Of a stretch of DNA of 64,000 nucleotides, positions 23,674 to 35,499 are shown one piece after another. The DNA comes from Buddleja alternifolia (taxonomy: Eukaryota > Streptophyta > Magnoliopsida > Lamiales > Scrophulariaceae). Within the stretch, counting starts at the first letter, position 1. Each line of letters begins with the position of its first letter. Below the pieces are notes generated by a model, which was not told where the DNA came from, did no database searches, and worked only from the letters and a program-made list of their open reading frames with translations. A program made the position numbers and the translations under genes. The stretch is taken from assembly GCA_019426215.1 (NCBI GenBank), contig CM033394.1, forward strand, positions 15,768,195 through 15,832,194, written 5' to 3'.

Positions 23674-25877
23674 CTCCCATTCCCATCCCACCATCCACGG
23701 GCTGAGCTTAATGTTTAGAATTCAAAATTTATGTAAAGAGAAATCTTATGCAGTCTTGTAGGTATTATCAACAATTTGAATTTAGATTCAATCTCCTCTC
23801 ACCAAGCAATAACCAAGTTTATAGCTAGAGTAAAAAGAATCCAATAGAAAAGAAGGAAAATTGGCGTTGGGGATAGGGTTTCTGGTGTGGTGTGGGGAGG
23901 GGAGGGTATATCTTGGGGGTGTTGGGGATGAGAAAGAAAATAAAGAATAAGAAAGAAAAAAGAATATTAAGAAAAACATAATATGTAAATTAGATAACAG
24001 CGATGTGACCAACACATGCATCTCGAAAGCTTGATGGTTGCTAACAATGGCGCATATTTTTGTAAATTTTGAAAGTATATATGTCGAGAATGTAAAGTCC
24101 GTGACCACTTTTGCAACCTCATATCTAATGGGATGAAAATGCAATTTTTGCTCAAAATTTCCAGAACTCAAAAACATAAGAGGAAAAATCTCCAAATTAA
24201 ATATCACGTGCTTGACTTCATGACATTTCCATAAAATTGTTTAGTTTTTCGGCCAAATTAGACTAAAGCTATGGAGTGGAACCTTTTTTGATAACCTATG
24301 GAGTGGAACCTAATATATTAAAATTGCTTATGTAAAGAATGAAATGTCAGATAGATCAACTTATAAGATCAAAAATACATTTTGATCTACTTATTTAATT
24401 GTATGTTCATCTTAAATATAATGATTAGGGTTTTCCTGTTCAGGTAAAAATTAAAAAAAATTATATTTATTTGAAACATAATTCTACCTATTATATGGAA
24501 AAAATCCTTGGATTTACATAAATTTCCCTTTTTGAATTAGACTTATATAAGTTTCTAGTTCGCAAATATTCTTGTTATTACTTATTGTTCAATGTTCCCC
24601 ATGCTTTCTTATAAGACACGTAGTTTTAACAACTTAGTACAAAATGAAATGATTAGAAGCTACGAGAAACATATGACACATGAAATCAAATGGCACCAAG
24701 ATGGAGATTATAGCAATATTATCCAATCTTGATCAATATATATTTACTAATTAGAAAAGACGAACAGTATAATTTAACAGCTCAAAAATAATTCTTTAAT
24801 CCAATTCCGAACTCAATCTCCTTAATCAGGGAGAAGAAAAAGAATGATCAATGAACCATTGAGCCCTAATATAATGTGGTAACGAGAGCCAATACAATGC
24901 AGAATGCACAGACAGACTAAACAATCATCTATGTGTATGTCATGGTAGAATTTTCTATTCCTAGTGTAACATCATATTTAGTATTTACTATACAAAAAGG
25001 AAACCGTTAATGCTTCATAATTATCTACAGCATTTGTTTGACTAATACATTAGATAAAAATACTTGTGTGTGTATATCTATATATCTATATACATGTATA
25101 AATTGTTGAACTGGGATTAGTTAGATACAAGATTGATTGGAACTGGTCATTATAAATTTGGGGGAGTTGATAATTCAATTGAAAGTAGTGCATTGTGTAT
25201 ATATTTTATTTTCTTGGGTTCAAATATATAAACCCTAATCTTGTTAACAATGAAAAAGTTCAACTTGGATTCGATTCAAGTGGGATCTAACTAAAGTATT
25301 TTCAATACATAACATCAGGTAATCTTAATAATATTACTGAAATAAAAATTTATTTCATCTTTATCAACTTGTGCCTTCAGATAAAGTTATTGATAGAAAA
25401 CAATTGGAAAAAAAAATACTGTTATCATTATATATCATCAAATAGTACTAAAAACTGCTAGTAGTTTGGCTTGAAATGTTTGATAATTCTAAAATGAATG
25501 TAGAACACTTAAGAGAGTTGTTGACACAATGATGAAAGTATATAGTATGAAGGTAAATAAAGGGCACCTATAACACAGGAACAGATGATCAAGATAAACA
25601 TATTACCTTCTCAGGTTGTTGGACAGAATGAATAACCAGCACTCAAGCAGGACCATGGTGAAGATGATTTTTAATAGTAAATTACTAAATTATTTTGTTT
25701 TACATGTTAGATTCTAGGTACTATATATAGCATGGAGTAAAAGGTTTTGATTAGTCTAAAATAAATGTAGAAATAAATAAACATACAATTGACTTGCATC
25801 AGTAAGCTAGCTTAATGAGAAAAGAGAGAAAAATGAAACTTGTGTTATAACAAAAACATAAAATGAGTGTATTTCAC

Positions 25878-25886
<9 letters not shown>

Positions 25887-25918
<32 letters not shown>
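25887..25918. repeat. (TG)n microsatellite
   Basis: An uninterrupted TG run of 16 units follows a short (TA)n. Confidence 0.97.
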
Positions 25919-25920
<2 letters not shown>

Positions 25921-26870
25921 TGTATTAAATGTCTTTTCTAGTTAATAATCTAAACATTTAGATAAATATGTCGATTCAAAATAAATAAAGTTAATTAAAT
26001 GTTAAATATGCCTAAGATGCATATTGAAGAATCAATGCATCAAAATCTCGTTCAAAAGAAGAATGATAAAATTACTAAAAATAGATAATATATGTTTTAC
26101 TCTAGTCATTGTATGCTATTGAAGAGGTCCAGAAAGTTACAATTTTACCATCAATGTCCACGAAAACATGAAAATTTCTATGTAACATCAAGTTTAATTT
26201 GATGGTCTATTAAGCTTCAGTAATTTGATGATTTATTTGTACAAACTCTAAAGATCTTAATCCCTTCCCATATATACCTGACTCACCGGATTCTCTATTC
26301 CAAAAATGTATTCCATCTTGTATTCCATTTACTTATATATGAATGTATCAAGTGTATAAATTCTAAATCATTTATATATTTAACGAAGATATTATGCTCA
26401 TTCATCCCTACATTCCCATGAAATGAATGAAAAAAAGAAATAGAAATATGTATACACACATTATAAATATATAGTATATGTATAGAAGAGAAATATAATC
26501 ATGATCTCAAAAGAAAAGCAAAGGGCTCAGTGTGGGATTGTTTCCAAAGAATGGATAAGCTTCTAAATTGTGATCTACATATGGGGTGTTGCATAAAAAG
26601 GAAGCAAATAGTTAAAGGCCTTTACTTCAGTTCAAAGAATCTGATCAGCTGCTTGTGTGCTTCTTGGAATTCTTAATATATCTCAGGAAAATAATAAAAA
26701 TAAAAATAAAAATAATTAAAACCTCAATTCCAAGAATCCGGAAATAACGCTCAAGGCACTTTGTCCCTGCTGGTTGTTGCCTTTACAGTCTCAAGTCTTT
26801 CTACTTTGCCTCGAAAAGGAGCTTGTTTTCACTACTCTTCACGTGTATTCCAGTATCTATCTACACATCT

Positions 26871-26872
<2 letters not shown>

Positions 26873-26906
<34 letters not shown>
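26873..26906. repeat. (AT)n microsatellite
   Basis: An uninterrupted AT run of 17 units. Confidence 0.97.
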
Positions 26907-26910
<4 letters not shown>

Positions 26911-27523
26911 AAAGAAAGTCGTTGAAATCTGGGAAATTTAGATTTGAAGCCCATACCCTCTTAGCATCTCGTAAAATGTTTTTGCCACCCCATATATTGA
27001 AACCGTCAATGGCAATTTAATGAAGCCCTTCTTCTACTTACTCAGGTTACAGTAATCTCACTGATTACTATGAACAATAATAAATGGACTTAAACCAAAC
27101 AACATAATAATTAGGGTTTTAAAACGTTATGATTATGATATAATGCTTATATCCTCTTATTCACCAAAATGCAAAATCAATGATGGCATTTTCACTCAAA
27201 GTGGACAGATATATAAACGGGTAATTAATTAAGTAGATGAAGTACCCCCACATATTACTAATGTTCATCATCAAGGAAAAAGAGTTTACACAGTACTATA
27301 ATGAAATTACAATCATTAATTATCATCTCATCATCAAACTCAAACAAGGAGGAAAAAACCTAAACGGTAAGAATGAGAGCCCCATTAGCTACTTAACAAG
27401 GAAAATAAGCACAAATTTATCTAATTAAACCCAAAAGTTTCATCTAGAAAATTCTTGACAATTTGAGATTCATAAAACAAGTTAATGAAGCAGAAAAAGT
27501 TACCCTTCAGTCGAGCAATAGAG

Positions 27524-28396
27524 CTAGAACGGTGGCCTACCAGTAGCCCAAAACGCCTCGTTTGGCATCTGAATTGAGTTCAGAAGATTAGGTGGCATCC
27601 CTTGAAACAAAGAAGGATCAGCTAAAAGTTGTTGCTGTTGTTGCTGCTGTTGTTGCTGATTTTGTGACGGCTGCCCACCAATCCCACCGGGCGGCGATCC
27701 AAGTGAACTGCCCGGAACTTGAATTGCACCATTCTCTTCTTCATCTAATGGCAATCTTTCATATGCAGCATTGCTAAAAGAAGCTGCCATTATAATAACT
27801 GGCCCTGATGCAAGCAGCTGCCCGACCACACTGCCCCCCACCACCTGCCCCTGCCCGCCCGCTAAATATATGGTCAGCCCAGTGGCGGCAGGCGGAGCAG
27901 GCGGCGGAAGGAATGATCCGGCCAAGGACAAGATCTCAAACCTTCCATGTAATGTCACAACTGCCCCTGGAGACGCCGGTTGCTTTAGGGTTACATTCGT
28001 AACATTGCCACTCCCACTCATAATACAAACCCCTCTCTGTCGGCGGCGCGCAAAGTTAGCCACGCTTTCCATGATATCACAGCCGTCGGAGATTTCCATG
28101 ACGTGGGTTCTCAGGGCGTTGGCGCTGTCGCGGGTGATGATGATCGGGGGTTTGGGTTTGTTCTTGGATCCGGCGGGGCGGCCTCTCGGCCTTCTGTTGC
28201 CGGACATTTCTCCTTCACCGCCATCTTTTCCGCCTGAATCGCTCTTTCCATCGTCGCGATTTCGCTTCTGCCCCATGTTGAGGCCGCTCGTTTCGCTTTG
28301 CTCGTCTTCGGAGTTTTGGGTCTGCTGGTGGTGGAATTGGTGCTGCAGATTGAAATCCCTGGTGTGGAATGGAGGTGGAAGTGAATGTCCATCCAT
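27524..28396 (-). CDS. AHL: AT-hook motif nuclear-localized (AHL) DNA-binding protein, clade A, 290 aa
   Basis: This nuclear protein binds the minor groove of AT-rich DNA and represses or shapes transcription. Clade-A members control hypocotyl growth, flowering time and organ development. An acidic/His-Gln-rich N-terminus (1-66) leads to one type-I AT-hook, [17 protein letters not shown] (68-84, core RGRP at 71-74). A PPC/DUF296 domain (about 90-215) follows, which mediates trimer formation and partner binding through its GRFEIL-type loop (GRFEIL, 151-156). After the PPC come a Gly/Pro-rich segment, ten glutamines (247-256) and the tail [11 protein letters not shown]. Length, single exon and domain order fit intronless clade-A AHLs. 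The start ATG has a good plant context (GCCATGG). It is the only intact host gene in the window, and no orthologue number can be given from sequence alone. Confidence 0.97.
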   Translation of the reverse strand: MDGHSLPPPFHTRDFNLQHQFHHQQTQNSEDEQSETSGLNMGQKRNRDDGKSDSGGKDGGEGEMSGNRRPRGRPAGSKNKPKPPIIITRDSANALRTHVMEISDGCDIMESVANFARRRQRGVCIMSGSGNVTNVTLKQPASPGAVVTLHGRFEILSLAGSFLPPPAPPAATGLTIYLAGGQGQVVGGSVVGQLLASGPVIIMAASFSNAAYERLPLDEEENGAIQVPGSSLGSPPGGIGGQPSQNQQQQQQQQQQLLADPSLFQGMPPNLLNSIQMPNEAFWATGRPPF

Positions 28397-30337
28397 GGCT
28401 TCTTTTTTGTTTCCTCTTTCGATTACGAAACTTCGTGATGGCTTAGATGTTCTGCGAAATTAAATGAAAGATTTGAAGTGAGATATCTATATACAATAAA
28501 GGGTGTAATAATTCAAAAAGATTGATTAATTAGTGGAGAGAAAGAAAGAAAGAAATAAAGGAGAGGGAGAGTGGACTTTGAATTGGGGTTTTTTCTTTCA
28601 GTACTCTTTTATTATTCTTAAAAGCTTTTGAAGGTCACTTTTGTTGGGTTTTCTTTTTGGGGGTAGTTTAATGAAAGAAGGTACTCATGATAGCCTAAAC
28701 TTCACCATATATATCTATATATATATATATAAAAGAGAGAAAATTTAAAATAAGTGGAGATTTAGGGTGTCACCCACCAAATTTTGAGCTGAATCCACCA
28801 TCTTTACACTTTCTTAAACCTCTTTACGGCGGCGTTTCACTAAGCTTTTGTAGCTGATTAGTTCTCTTTGTAGATATATATGCTGTCTGTCTATGGAGGG
28901 TTTTCAGAGTGGTGAAGCTTTGAGAGATAGATAGTAGATTTGGGTTTGGCTTCTTAGATTTAAAAGGGTCGGTTTTTGGATTAGGGTTCGATTTTAGTTA
29001 AGATTACTACTATTTGCTCATGAGCGGTGCAGATCTTCCCCTCTCTCTATCTCATGTATATACATATATATATATATGATGTATCTATATATATGAATAC
29101 GTTCACATTATGATATTAGTTTTATATTCATGCAACTCCAAGTATTCTCTTACCAAATTCAACACCTCTTTAATTTGTCCATATGTTTCACAAGGTCTCT
29201 ATCAACTCAAAAAGAAAAGGCGTTTTATTTTGTTGTATATAGATATATGTAAGAGCATTATTGCTTAGATCTTATGTTGGAGTACTACTGATAGGGTATT
29301 GGTTAAGGTTTTCAATAAGATATATGTAAGAGGAGAGGGTTATTGGTAAACCAGCACTGTCTATCAAGATAAGGTTTTTTACTCTACTGTATTGCTAAAA
29401 CCAACAGCCTGGACTCTTTTGTATGCAACTGATATAACTACTTCAAACCCTCTCATCACATGACTAAACAATTGATAAAAGACAAATATCAATTAACTAA
29501 CAAGCTGTATTAACAATATTAAATATCTGATCATTTCCTATTTGTTTTCCTAGATCTCAGTAATCTAGCTACATTAATTATGTAACACAAAGGATCCAAC
29601 ATGCAATTAATGTGGTCTGTGTATTTAAAGAATCCATATCCTCCGTTACCATTTACAAAATAGGGTTTCATATCATATTTTTATACATGTTGTAAGTGTA
29701 TAAAATCACATTATTTGTATATCTATCAAATTAAAAATCTGTGTACATAAATTGTGCTTATAAATATTGAAATACGAGATGAAGCATCATAAAAATTAAC
29801 TAATATTTTAGAGCCAAAACAATTGTTATTTTAATTTGAAATTTCATATTGTATTAATTATCATATATGTCTTATCAAATTGGATTAGAAGATCTGAATT
29901 GGGATTTAAGGTGGGGGTAGAGAAGCTTAACATTTTACGTAATAAGTCTAGAGTATAATTTCGAGCTGTATTCATATATATTTAAATTGAATATACTCTC
30001 ATGACAAAATAATCATTACATATAAGAGCAATACGCTTTCTTAAATGTATATAATATACAAGAAATGCATCCAAAAATATTGCTCAAGTACATGAAATCT
30101 CTGTGAGAGAAATTTATGGTGACACAAAAGCATGTCAATGGTGATATCAAAGTTATACATGAAGGGAAATAGGTTTTTTATTGTCATAACAATCTTCCAA
30201 GTTATGGTAATAAAAAAATAATATTATCTTTATTGACAATTAGTAACACAAAATGACTAATTTGAGGGAAAATGACCAATCAAATTGAGGAAAAATCTAT
30301 TTTAGGTCTTTTTATAACAACTTTTTAGAGGTTTTTG
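28397..30337 (-). promoter_or_regulatory. Upstream region of the AHL gene (5' UTR and promoter)
   Basis: Immediately upstream of the start codon the minus strand reads CTTTCATTTAATTTCGCAG at 28451-28469, a plausible 3' splice site. A GAGA-rich purine tract lies at 28530-28572 and (AT)n TATA-like runs at 28708-28732 and 29061-29076. A possible 5' splice donor, TTTGGTAAGAG on the minus strand, is near 29150, so a 5' UTR intron of about 0.7 kb is possible. The long AT-rich stretches resemble the targets that AHL proteins bind, which would allow self-regulation. The transcription start is not determined. Confidence 0.45.
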
Positions 30338-31055
30338 GGGAAAATATCATTTTTGGTCCCATAGGAGCTTGGCCAAAACACTTTTAGTCCCATACAAATT
30401 TTTTTAACACATTTGGTCCCATTGAACTCAAAATGTGACACTTTTGGTCCCAACCATATGTTTTTTGACAAAAAATACCAACACGAGACACACACTCTAT
30501 TCGAATGAGTGAAATATAAAATAAAACTTCTAAATTAAATTCATTTTTGATCCTCAACCGTCCAAAACACTTGCCATTTTCCGTCAATGAATAAGGACTC
30601 TCATTCCCTTGCATTGAGTCAGTGTATATGGTATTCGGGTAGGGTGGTGGGCATCAGAGCCAAAATTGCTAAGGGCATTCCATCCAGCGGAGACGGGAGA
30701 AGACTCCTTGGAATGAAAGTTGGTAGTGAATTTCACTCTATATCGAGACGCCAAATCTATTATATATCTGTGCACCATCTAAAAATGTCAATTAGAGAAG
30801 TCTGATCGAGAATAGGAAGAAGAATGTTTGTATGCTTAAGGGTGCCTTTAGATAGTTAGCTCCCTATTATGGGGAGGGCCCTAGGAATGTTAGCACATCA
30901 TTTACAGTATTAAAGAGATTCATTTTGATTAGTCAGAGAAGAAAGGGGATTCTAATAGATTTTTTAACTTTTGGGATCAAAAGTGTCAAAAAATATCCTA
31001 TGGGACTAAAAGTGTTTTGGTCGAACTCCTATGGGACCAAAAATGAATTTTCCCG
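30338..31055. mobile_element. Mutator-like non-autonomous element (about 718 bp)
   Basis: Long terminal inverted repeats of about 80 bp carry repeated TTTTGGTCCCATA motifs (30338-30425 and 30970-31055). They are flanked by a near-perfect 9-bp duplication, AGGTTTTTG at 30329-30337 and AAGTTTTTG at 31056-31064. A long TIR with a 9-bp duplication is the Mutator signature. The interior (about 30560-30960) is not repetitive in look and is less AT-rich. Short ORFs cross it on both strands but no domain is recognised. Confidence 0.8.
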
Positions 31056-31365
31056 AAGTTTTTGCTCATTGGATGTTGAAAACTAAAAAAACATGTCTAA
31101 GTATCAGCCATTTTTTAACCCTAATTTCACACGTAATTTCACGCCCATTCAAACTCCAAACCCACTGTAAATCGTAAGAAATCCCCACAAAATAGTCTGT
31201 AACTGGTGAAGCAATGAAGAAGAAGGTTGAGGCCTCCCATACACATGTCTCATTTTGTCGAAAAATTCATTTTTGAAGGAAGAAGAATGGAAAATTTGAA
31301 TTAAACTAGAAATGACTTCATGTGACACTCTATGTGATGGTTAGTGAACGGTGGTTTTTTTTTTT

Positions 31366-31394
31366 GGGGGCGGGGGGGAGGGGGAGGGAGGGGG
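31366..31394 (+). other. G-rich tract with quadruplex potential
   Basis: Runs of 5, 7, 5, 3 and 5 guanines are separated by single A or C bases, after a run of ten T. Four or more G-runs of at least three with one-base loops fit a G-quadruplex consensus. Confidence 0.8.
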
Positions 31395-31990
31395 CACTTG
31401 TGAGCTACACATTAGGTCTTAAGGACATGGTTTAACCTCAAAAATTAGGGCAATTGAGGGGAAGTCAAAATGGGGGACAAACCATATATATTGTGCTTTT
31501 CTTCTTCTAGAGTATAGTTGCAACTTTTCCAACATTAGGAAACAACACAAATTCAAAATGACACACATTCATATATTTTCTTTACTCATTAATCCTTAAA
31601 ACAAACTCACAAAAGCCCCATATTTCGTTTACTCATTCCCTAGCACACCTATATGCATAATGGTGTAGAGAATCAATCGAGTTTGAACCAACTTTGATGA
31701 AATTTTAAAACTCGAGGTTGACGATACTGATTTTTAAAGCTCAAGCTCAATTTAAATGAGTTGAGCTCGAGTTCAAGCTTGAAATTGAACAAGTTAATAT
31801 TATTATTTTTTATTTTAAAAAATAACATAAATTTGACTATAACTTTTTTGTTTAATTTATGAAAAGATGGTAATAATGTATATGTAATTAAAAATATAAT
31901 GATAGATGTAAAATAATAATAACAATTACAAATAAAACATTTAAGGATAAGATAAAATTATTTTACTATTCTTTTGTTCAATAATATTTA

Positions 31991-32585
31991 GCGAAAATAC
32001 TAAAACCCCTTTAAAATAAATTTTTGAATCCAAAAAACCCATCAAAATATTTTTCAATCTCAAAAACTCATTTTACAAACTTTTCAATCCAAAAAACTCA
32101 GAAGATAGGATTAAAACCTTTTTGGACTAAATTACCCTTCATTTATTAAGTGAACAATTGATCACTGGATTTTTTCTATCAAAATTTTTTTATTTTAAAT
32201 CGATAAATTGTAAAATACGGATTTATTTTTCAATATTAAATATTTTAAATATTTTTATATAATTTATTTTGGATTTTAATATGGTAATTATCTGAATAAA
32301 ATTAACTTTTAAAAAGATAGAAAAATCTGAAAATTTAAAATAAAAATCATAATTAGTACAATTATCAATATAAAAGTTCTAAATAAATAAATTTCTAAAT
32401 GAAATTACAATTGATTAATTTTTAATCTAGTAGGCAAAGGACGATTAAGTCCATAAATTTATTAACCCTAATGTTGGGGTTTTTGGAATGAAAAGTTGGT
32501 GGAATGATTTATTTGGCTTGAAAAAATATTTTCATGGGTTTTTTGGATAGTAAAACTTATTTTAGGGGCTTTTAGTAATTTTTCC
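31991..32585. mobile_element. Mutator-like MITE nested in the hAT-like element (595 bp)
   Basis: Terminal inverted repeats of about 65 bp (GCGAAAATACTAAAACCCC... and its complement ...GGGGCTTTTAGTAATTTTTCC) contain CCAAAAAACCCAT on both sides. The flanks TAATATTTA (31982-31990) and TAATATTAT (32586-32594) agree at seven of nine bases. The interior is AT-rich and noncoding. Confidence 0.75.
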
Positions 32586-33118
32586 TAATATTATGAGGTA
32601 TGAGGTCAATAATAATCAGAAAAATGTGTTTATTAAACTTATATATGTTGTACAAACATATATCATGTATCAATGAATTATACATAATATATATATATAT
32701 ATCATTATATTGTACTAATTTTATTATGATTAACATTACTTTAGTGGCATTAATGAACAATGAACATTTACCTTTATACTCTTTCTATTCTTATAAAATT
32801 ATATATTTGCTAAATTTGAGAATACAAGATAGTTAAATATGAAAAGTTCTATATGTTCTTACAATATCGATTTTTTCGTTTAGTATGCAAAAGTTACTCT
32901 TCATTTAGAAAATGTATGAGGTTAGTAGTCGTGTATATATCAAAGACAAAATAAGAATGAACTTTTTATAATAAATATTAAGATAAGATAAATAATAATT
33001 GAAAACCATATATAAATGATTCTTTAGAAAATAGAGGAGAGTGTCGTGAAAACATGATTCGGTTGAATCAATTTCTAAAACACATATCATAAAGTATCAA
33101 CTAAAAATATACTCCATT

Positions 33119-33207
33119 ACCATTATTATTACTATTATTTTTATTTTTATTATTATTATTATTATCATTATTATTATTGTTATTATTATTATAATTATTA
33201 TTATTTT
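33119..33207. repeat. (ATT)n imperfect microsatellite
   Basis: About 90 bp of ATT/TTA trinucleotides with scattered interruptions. Confidence 0.93.
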
Positions 33208-33497
33208 GCATGATTTTAAAAAAAAAATATAACTTGAATATCATTAGAATATGTTGTGTATACAATTGTAAGTATTAATTTATGAAAATTTGAATATTTA
33301 TAGTCATATATAAAAAATAATAATGATAATAATAAAATCTTGTGAGCTTATGAACAACTATAATTAATCTCGAGTTCGGCTCACTGAAAAGCTAGAGCTC
33401 GAACTGAGCTCCAATCAAATCAGTTCATCAAGCTCATGAGCAGGCTCGAGTCCCGTACACCCTTACCTATACATCTATAAATTAAACTTTTAAATAT

Positions 33498-33897
33498 CAC
33501 TACAAAAAAAATGATTATTACCAATGTCAATATGTCATACTGAAAAGTCCATTTGCCATAGTTAAAATCAATTAACCACAATTTTGCTACGGCTTTGGCC
33601 GTGGCATTTGCAAGCATGGCCAAAACATTTACCATGGCTTATAGTCATGATCAATGTTTTGTTTATTGTAATTACCATGGTTTTTAGCCATTCTAAAAAG
33701 TGATAGGTTAATATTTTTTCCACCACGGCTAGTTAGAGTTTAAAATAGCTAGCATTTTTTTTCACCACGGCTAACTTTAATGTGGCTATACGAAACATCT
33801 ACCACGGCCAAGTTAGCCGTGAGCTTAGACCACTATAGATTACAATTTTAAATCATGGTATATATTTTTATTGTCAATACTCAATTTTCTTGTAGTG
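33498..33897. mobile_element. CACTA-type MITE (400 bp)
   Basis: It begins CACTACAAAAAAAA and ends TTTTCTTGTAGTG, flanked by a perfect 3-bp duplication TAT (33495-33497 and 33898-33900). Subterminal and internal DNA repeats ACCATGGCTTA/CCACGGCTAA-like motifs. There is no coding capacity. This fits the CMC/En-Spm superfamily. Confidence 0.85.
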
Positions 33898-33900
33898 TAT

Positions 33901-34419
33901 CTTAACCCGGCAACAAAATTGGACAGGTATAATTTGTAAAACACCACAGTTAGCAAAATGGATAGGGTAAGTCGTTCAACTTAGGATCCCGTATGTGACA
34001 TTGTTTATTATTGTTGCCTTCTTTGCGGTTGATATTTTGAATAATTTTAGACAATTTAATTGTGAAATATTAGAATTTATTATTATCATTTTTTTTATTT
34101 ACATAGTTTGAGTGAAAGGAAGAGAGCCTAGCTAGGGTTTGAGTTTTTGAGCTATATGGCACTTGTGTCTCCTAGCTTAATTTTCTACAAGTGTGATTTC
34201 AGTCGTTAACTACTTGAGGAAAAGTTTAATCGACGCAAAATTTATAAATTATTGGATGAACTGTGAAATTTGCAAGACAGATGGAATCAAAATTGAATGT
34301 GATAGATTCCCTCAATCTTAATACATAAATCTTGTTATGATTTACATAAAATACATCATATGGAGCTCTATTTTGGGATTTCTTGAACCCCTTGCAAATT
34401 TGATTTTTGCCCATATCAA
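33901..34419. other. Spacer between two CACTA-type MITE copies
   Basis: AT-rich noncoding DNA. I see no gene or further repeat boundary in it. Confidence 0.5.
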
Positions 34420-34772
34420 TTAGTCATGGTCAAAATCGATTAATCAAGGTTTTGCCACGGCTTCAATTGTGGTATCTATAAGCATGGACAAAATATTTTC
34501 CATGACTTAAAATCATTGTCAAAGTTTTGTTCATTACAAAGGCCATAACTTTTAGCTTTCGAAGAAAAATGCTAGATCAGATTAACATTTTTTTCACCAT
34601 GGTTAGTTAGAGCTTACAAAAGTTAATATTCTTTTCTACCAGGGTTAAAGTTAGCTAGATATATGAAACGTCTACTACCGCCAAATTACCCGTGAATTAA
34701 GACTGTTATATAAACCGTAGTTTCAAAACATGACGTATATTGTCATTGCTAATACTTAATTTTCTTATAGTG
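34420..34772. mobile_element. Second, degenerate copy of the CACTA-type MITE
   Basis: It follows 33555-33897 in order (GCCACGGCTTC, AAGCATGGACAAAAT, CACCATGGTTAGTTAGAG) and ends TTTTCTTATAGTG at 34772, one base off the canonical end. The left terminus is not recognisable, so the copy is truncated or eroded there. Confidence 0.65.
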
Positions 34773-35499
34773 TTGTTCTATAACAATCATTCATATAATA
34801 TAATTTTCATCATACACGAAGAATCATATTATACCGAGAACATAGAGTATTAATAAGATTTCTCACATGCATTACTTATATATATCTTTGCTCATGTAAT
34901 ATAAAATAAAAAATTAATCTACGAGTGGCTAGGGGGTCTAGAATTTTCAGTTAATGTAAATATGGAGATGGCTGAAGTTATGTAACAATAAAGAAGTAGC
35001 TGGCATAATTAAATTGGGTTGTTCCATTAAAAAAAAAAAAATTAAATTGGGTTGTGACTTGAGATATAAAAACATGTGTAGTGAGGGGAGAGAGAAAGAG
35101 AGTCAATTTTCCAAAACCACATGCACCACTATGGTCTGAAAATGAAGTCTATATTAATTCTATTCTCAATGTTGAAGAAATGGGGTCCACATACCTGTAT
35201 AGATCGACACGTGTATTCTCCCCCGCGTTCTGCGGGTCTATTCGTTGAACAATTCGTCCTTTTATTTTTGATAATTTTGAACAATTCTTCCTTACTGGTC
35301 CTCACTTGGCCCTTCATGTAAAAATGACTGATTCCTACATCTCCTTTTATCCTCGTTATGTTTCCGAGGATCTTTAATTGCCTTTTCCCTTTCCATCTCT
35401 TGTGACTCTTCGGTTTGTTTTTTCTTTTGTTCTATTTTACCTCTTGAAATTCTGAGAAAAATGATGATAGATCATGGATGGTAATGGGTCTGAAATAAC
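34773..35499. other. Noncoding DNA with short direct repeat
   Basis: A 15-bp repeat, ATTAAATTGGGTTGT, occurs on both sides of a run of 12-13 A (35009-35055). No gene is seen. The plus ORF 35121-35321 and the opposite one overlap without any recognisable domain. Confidence 0.45.

Larger units (their letters stand above)
23674..27523. other. AT-rich intergenic DNA downstream of the AHL gene
   Basis: I see no coding gene here. The minus ORF 23788-24207 shows no domain and low-complexity composition. A 15-bp direct repeat TATGGAGTGGAACCT occurs at 24271 and again at 24298. Microsatellites are listed separately. The last few hundred bases left of 27523 should hold the AHL 3' UTR and poly(A) signals. 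Confidence 0.6.
31656..33465. mobile_element. hAT-like non-autonomous element (about 1.8 kb)
   Basis: The right end, read inward on the minus strand, gives TAAGGGTGTACGGGACTCGAG. The left end gives CATAATGGTGTAGAGAATC, with GAGCTCGAG/GCTCAAGCTC-rich subterminal DNA on both sides, typical of plant hAT elements. The flanking 8 bp, CCTATATG (31648-31655) and CCTATACA (33466-33473), match at six positions. No transposase is visible. A Mutator-like MITE and an ATT microsatellite lie inside. Confidence 0.5.

Noticed and set aside
23788..24207. 139-codon minus ORF as a gene
   Set aside because: It is rich in Phe/Leu/Ser from AT-rich DNA, has no domain and no start context, and its proline-rich tail comes from a simple CCCTCC-type stretch.
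27771..28463. 230-codon plus-strand ORF opposite the AHL gene
   Set aside because: It is the antisense shadow of a GC-rich coding region. It has no domain, and the minus-strand AHL protein explains the sequence fully.
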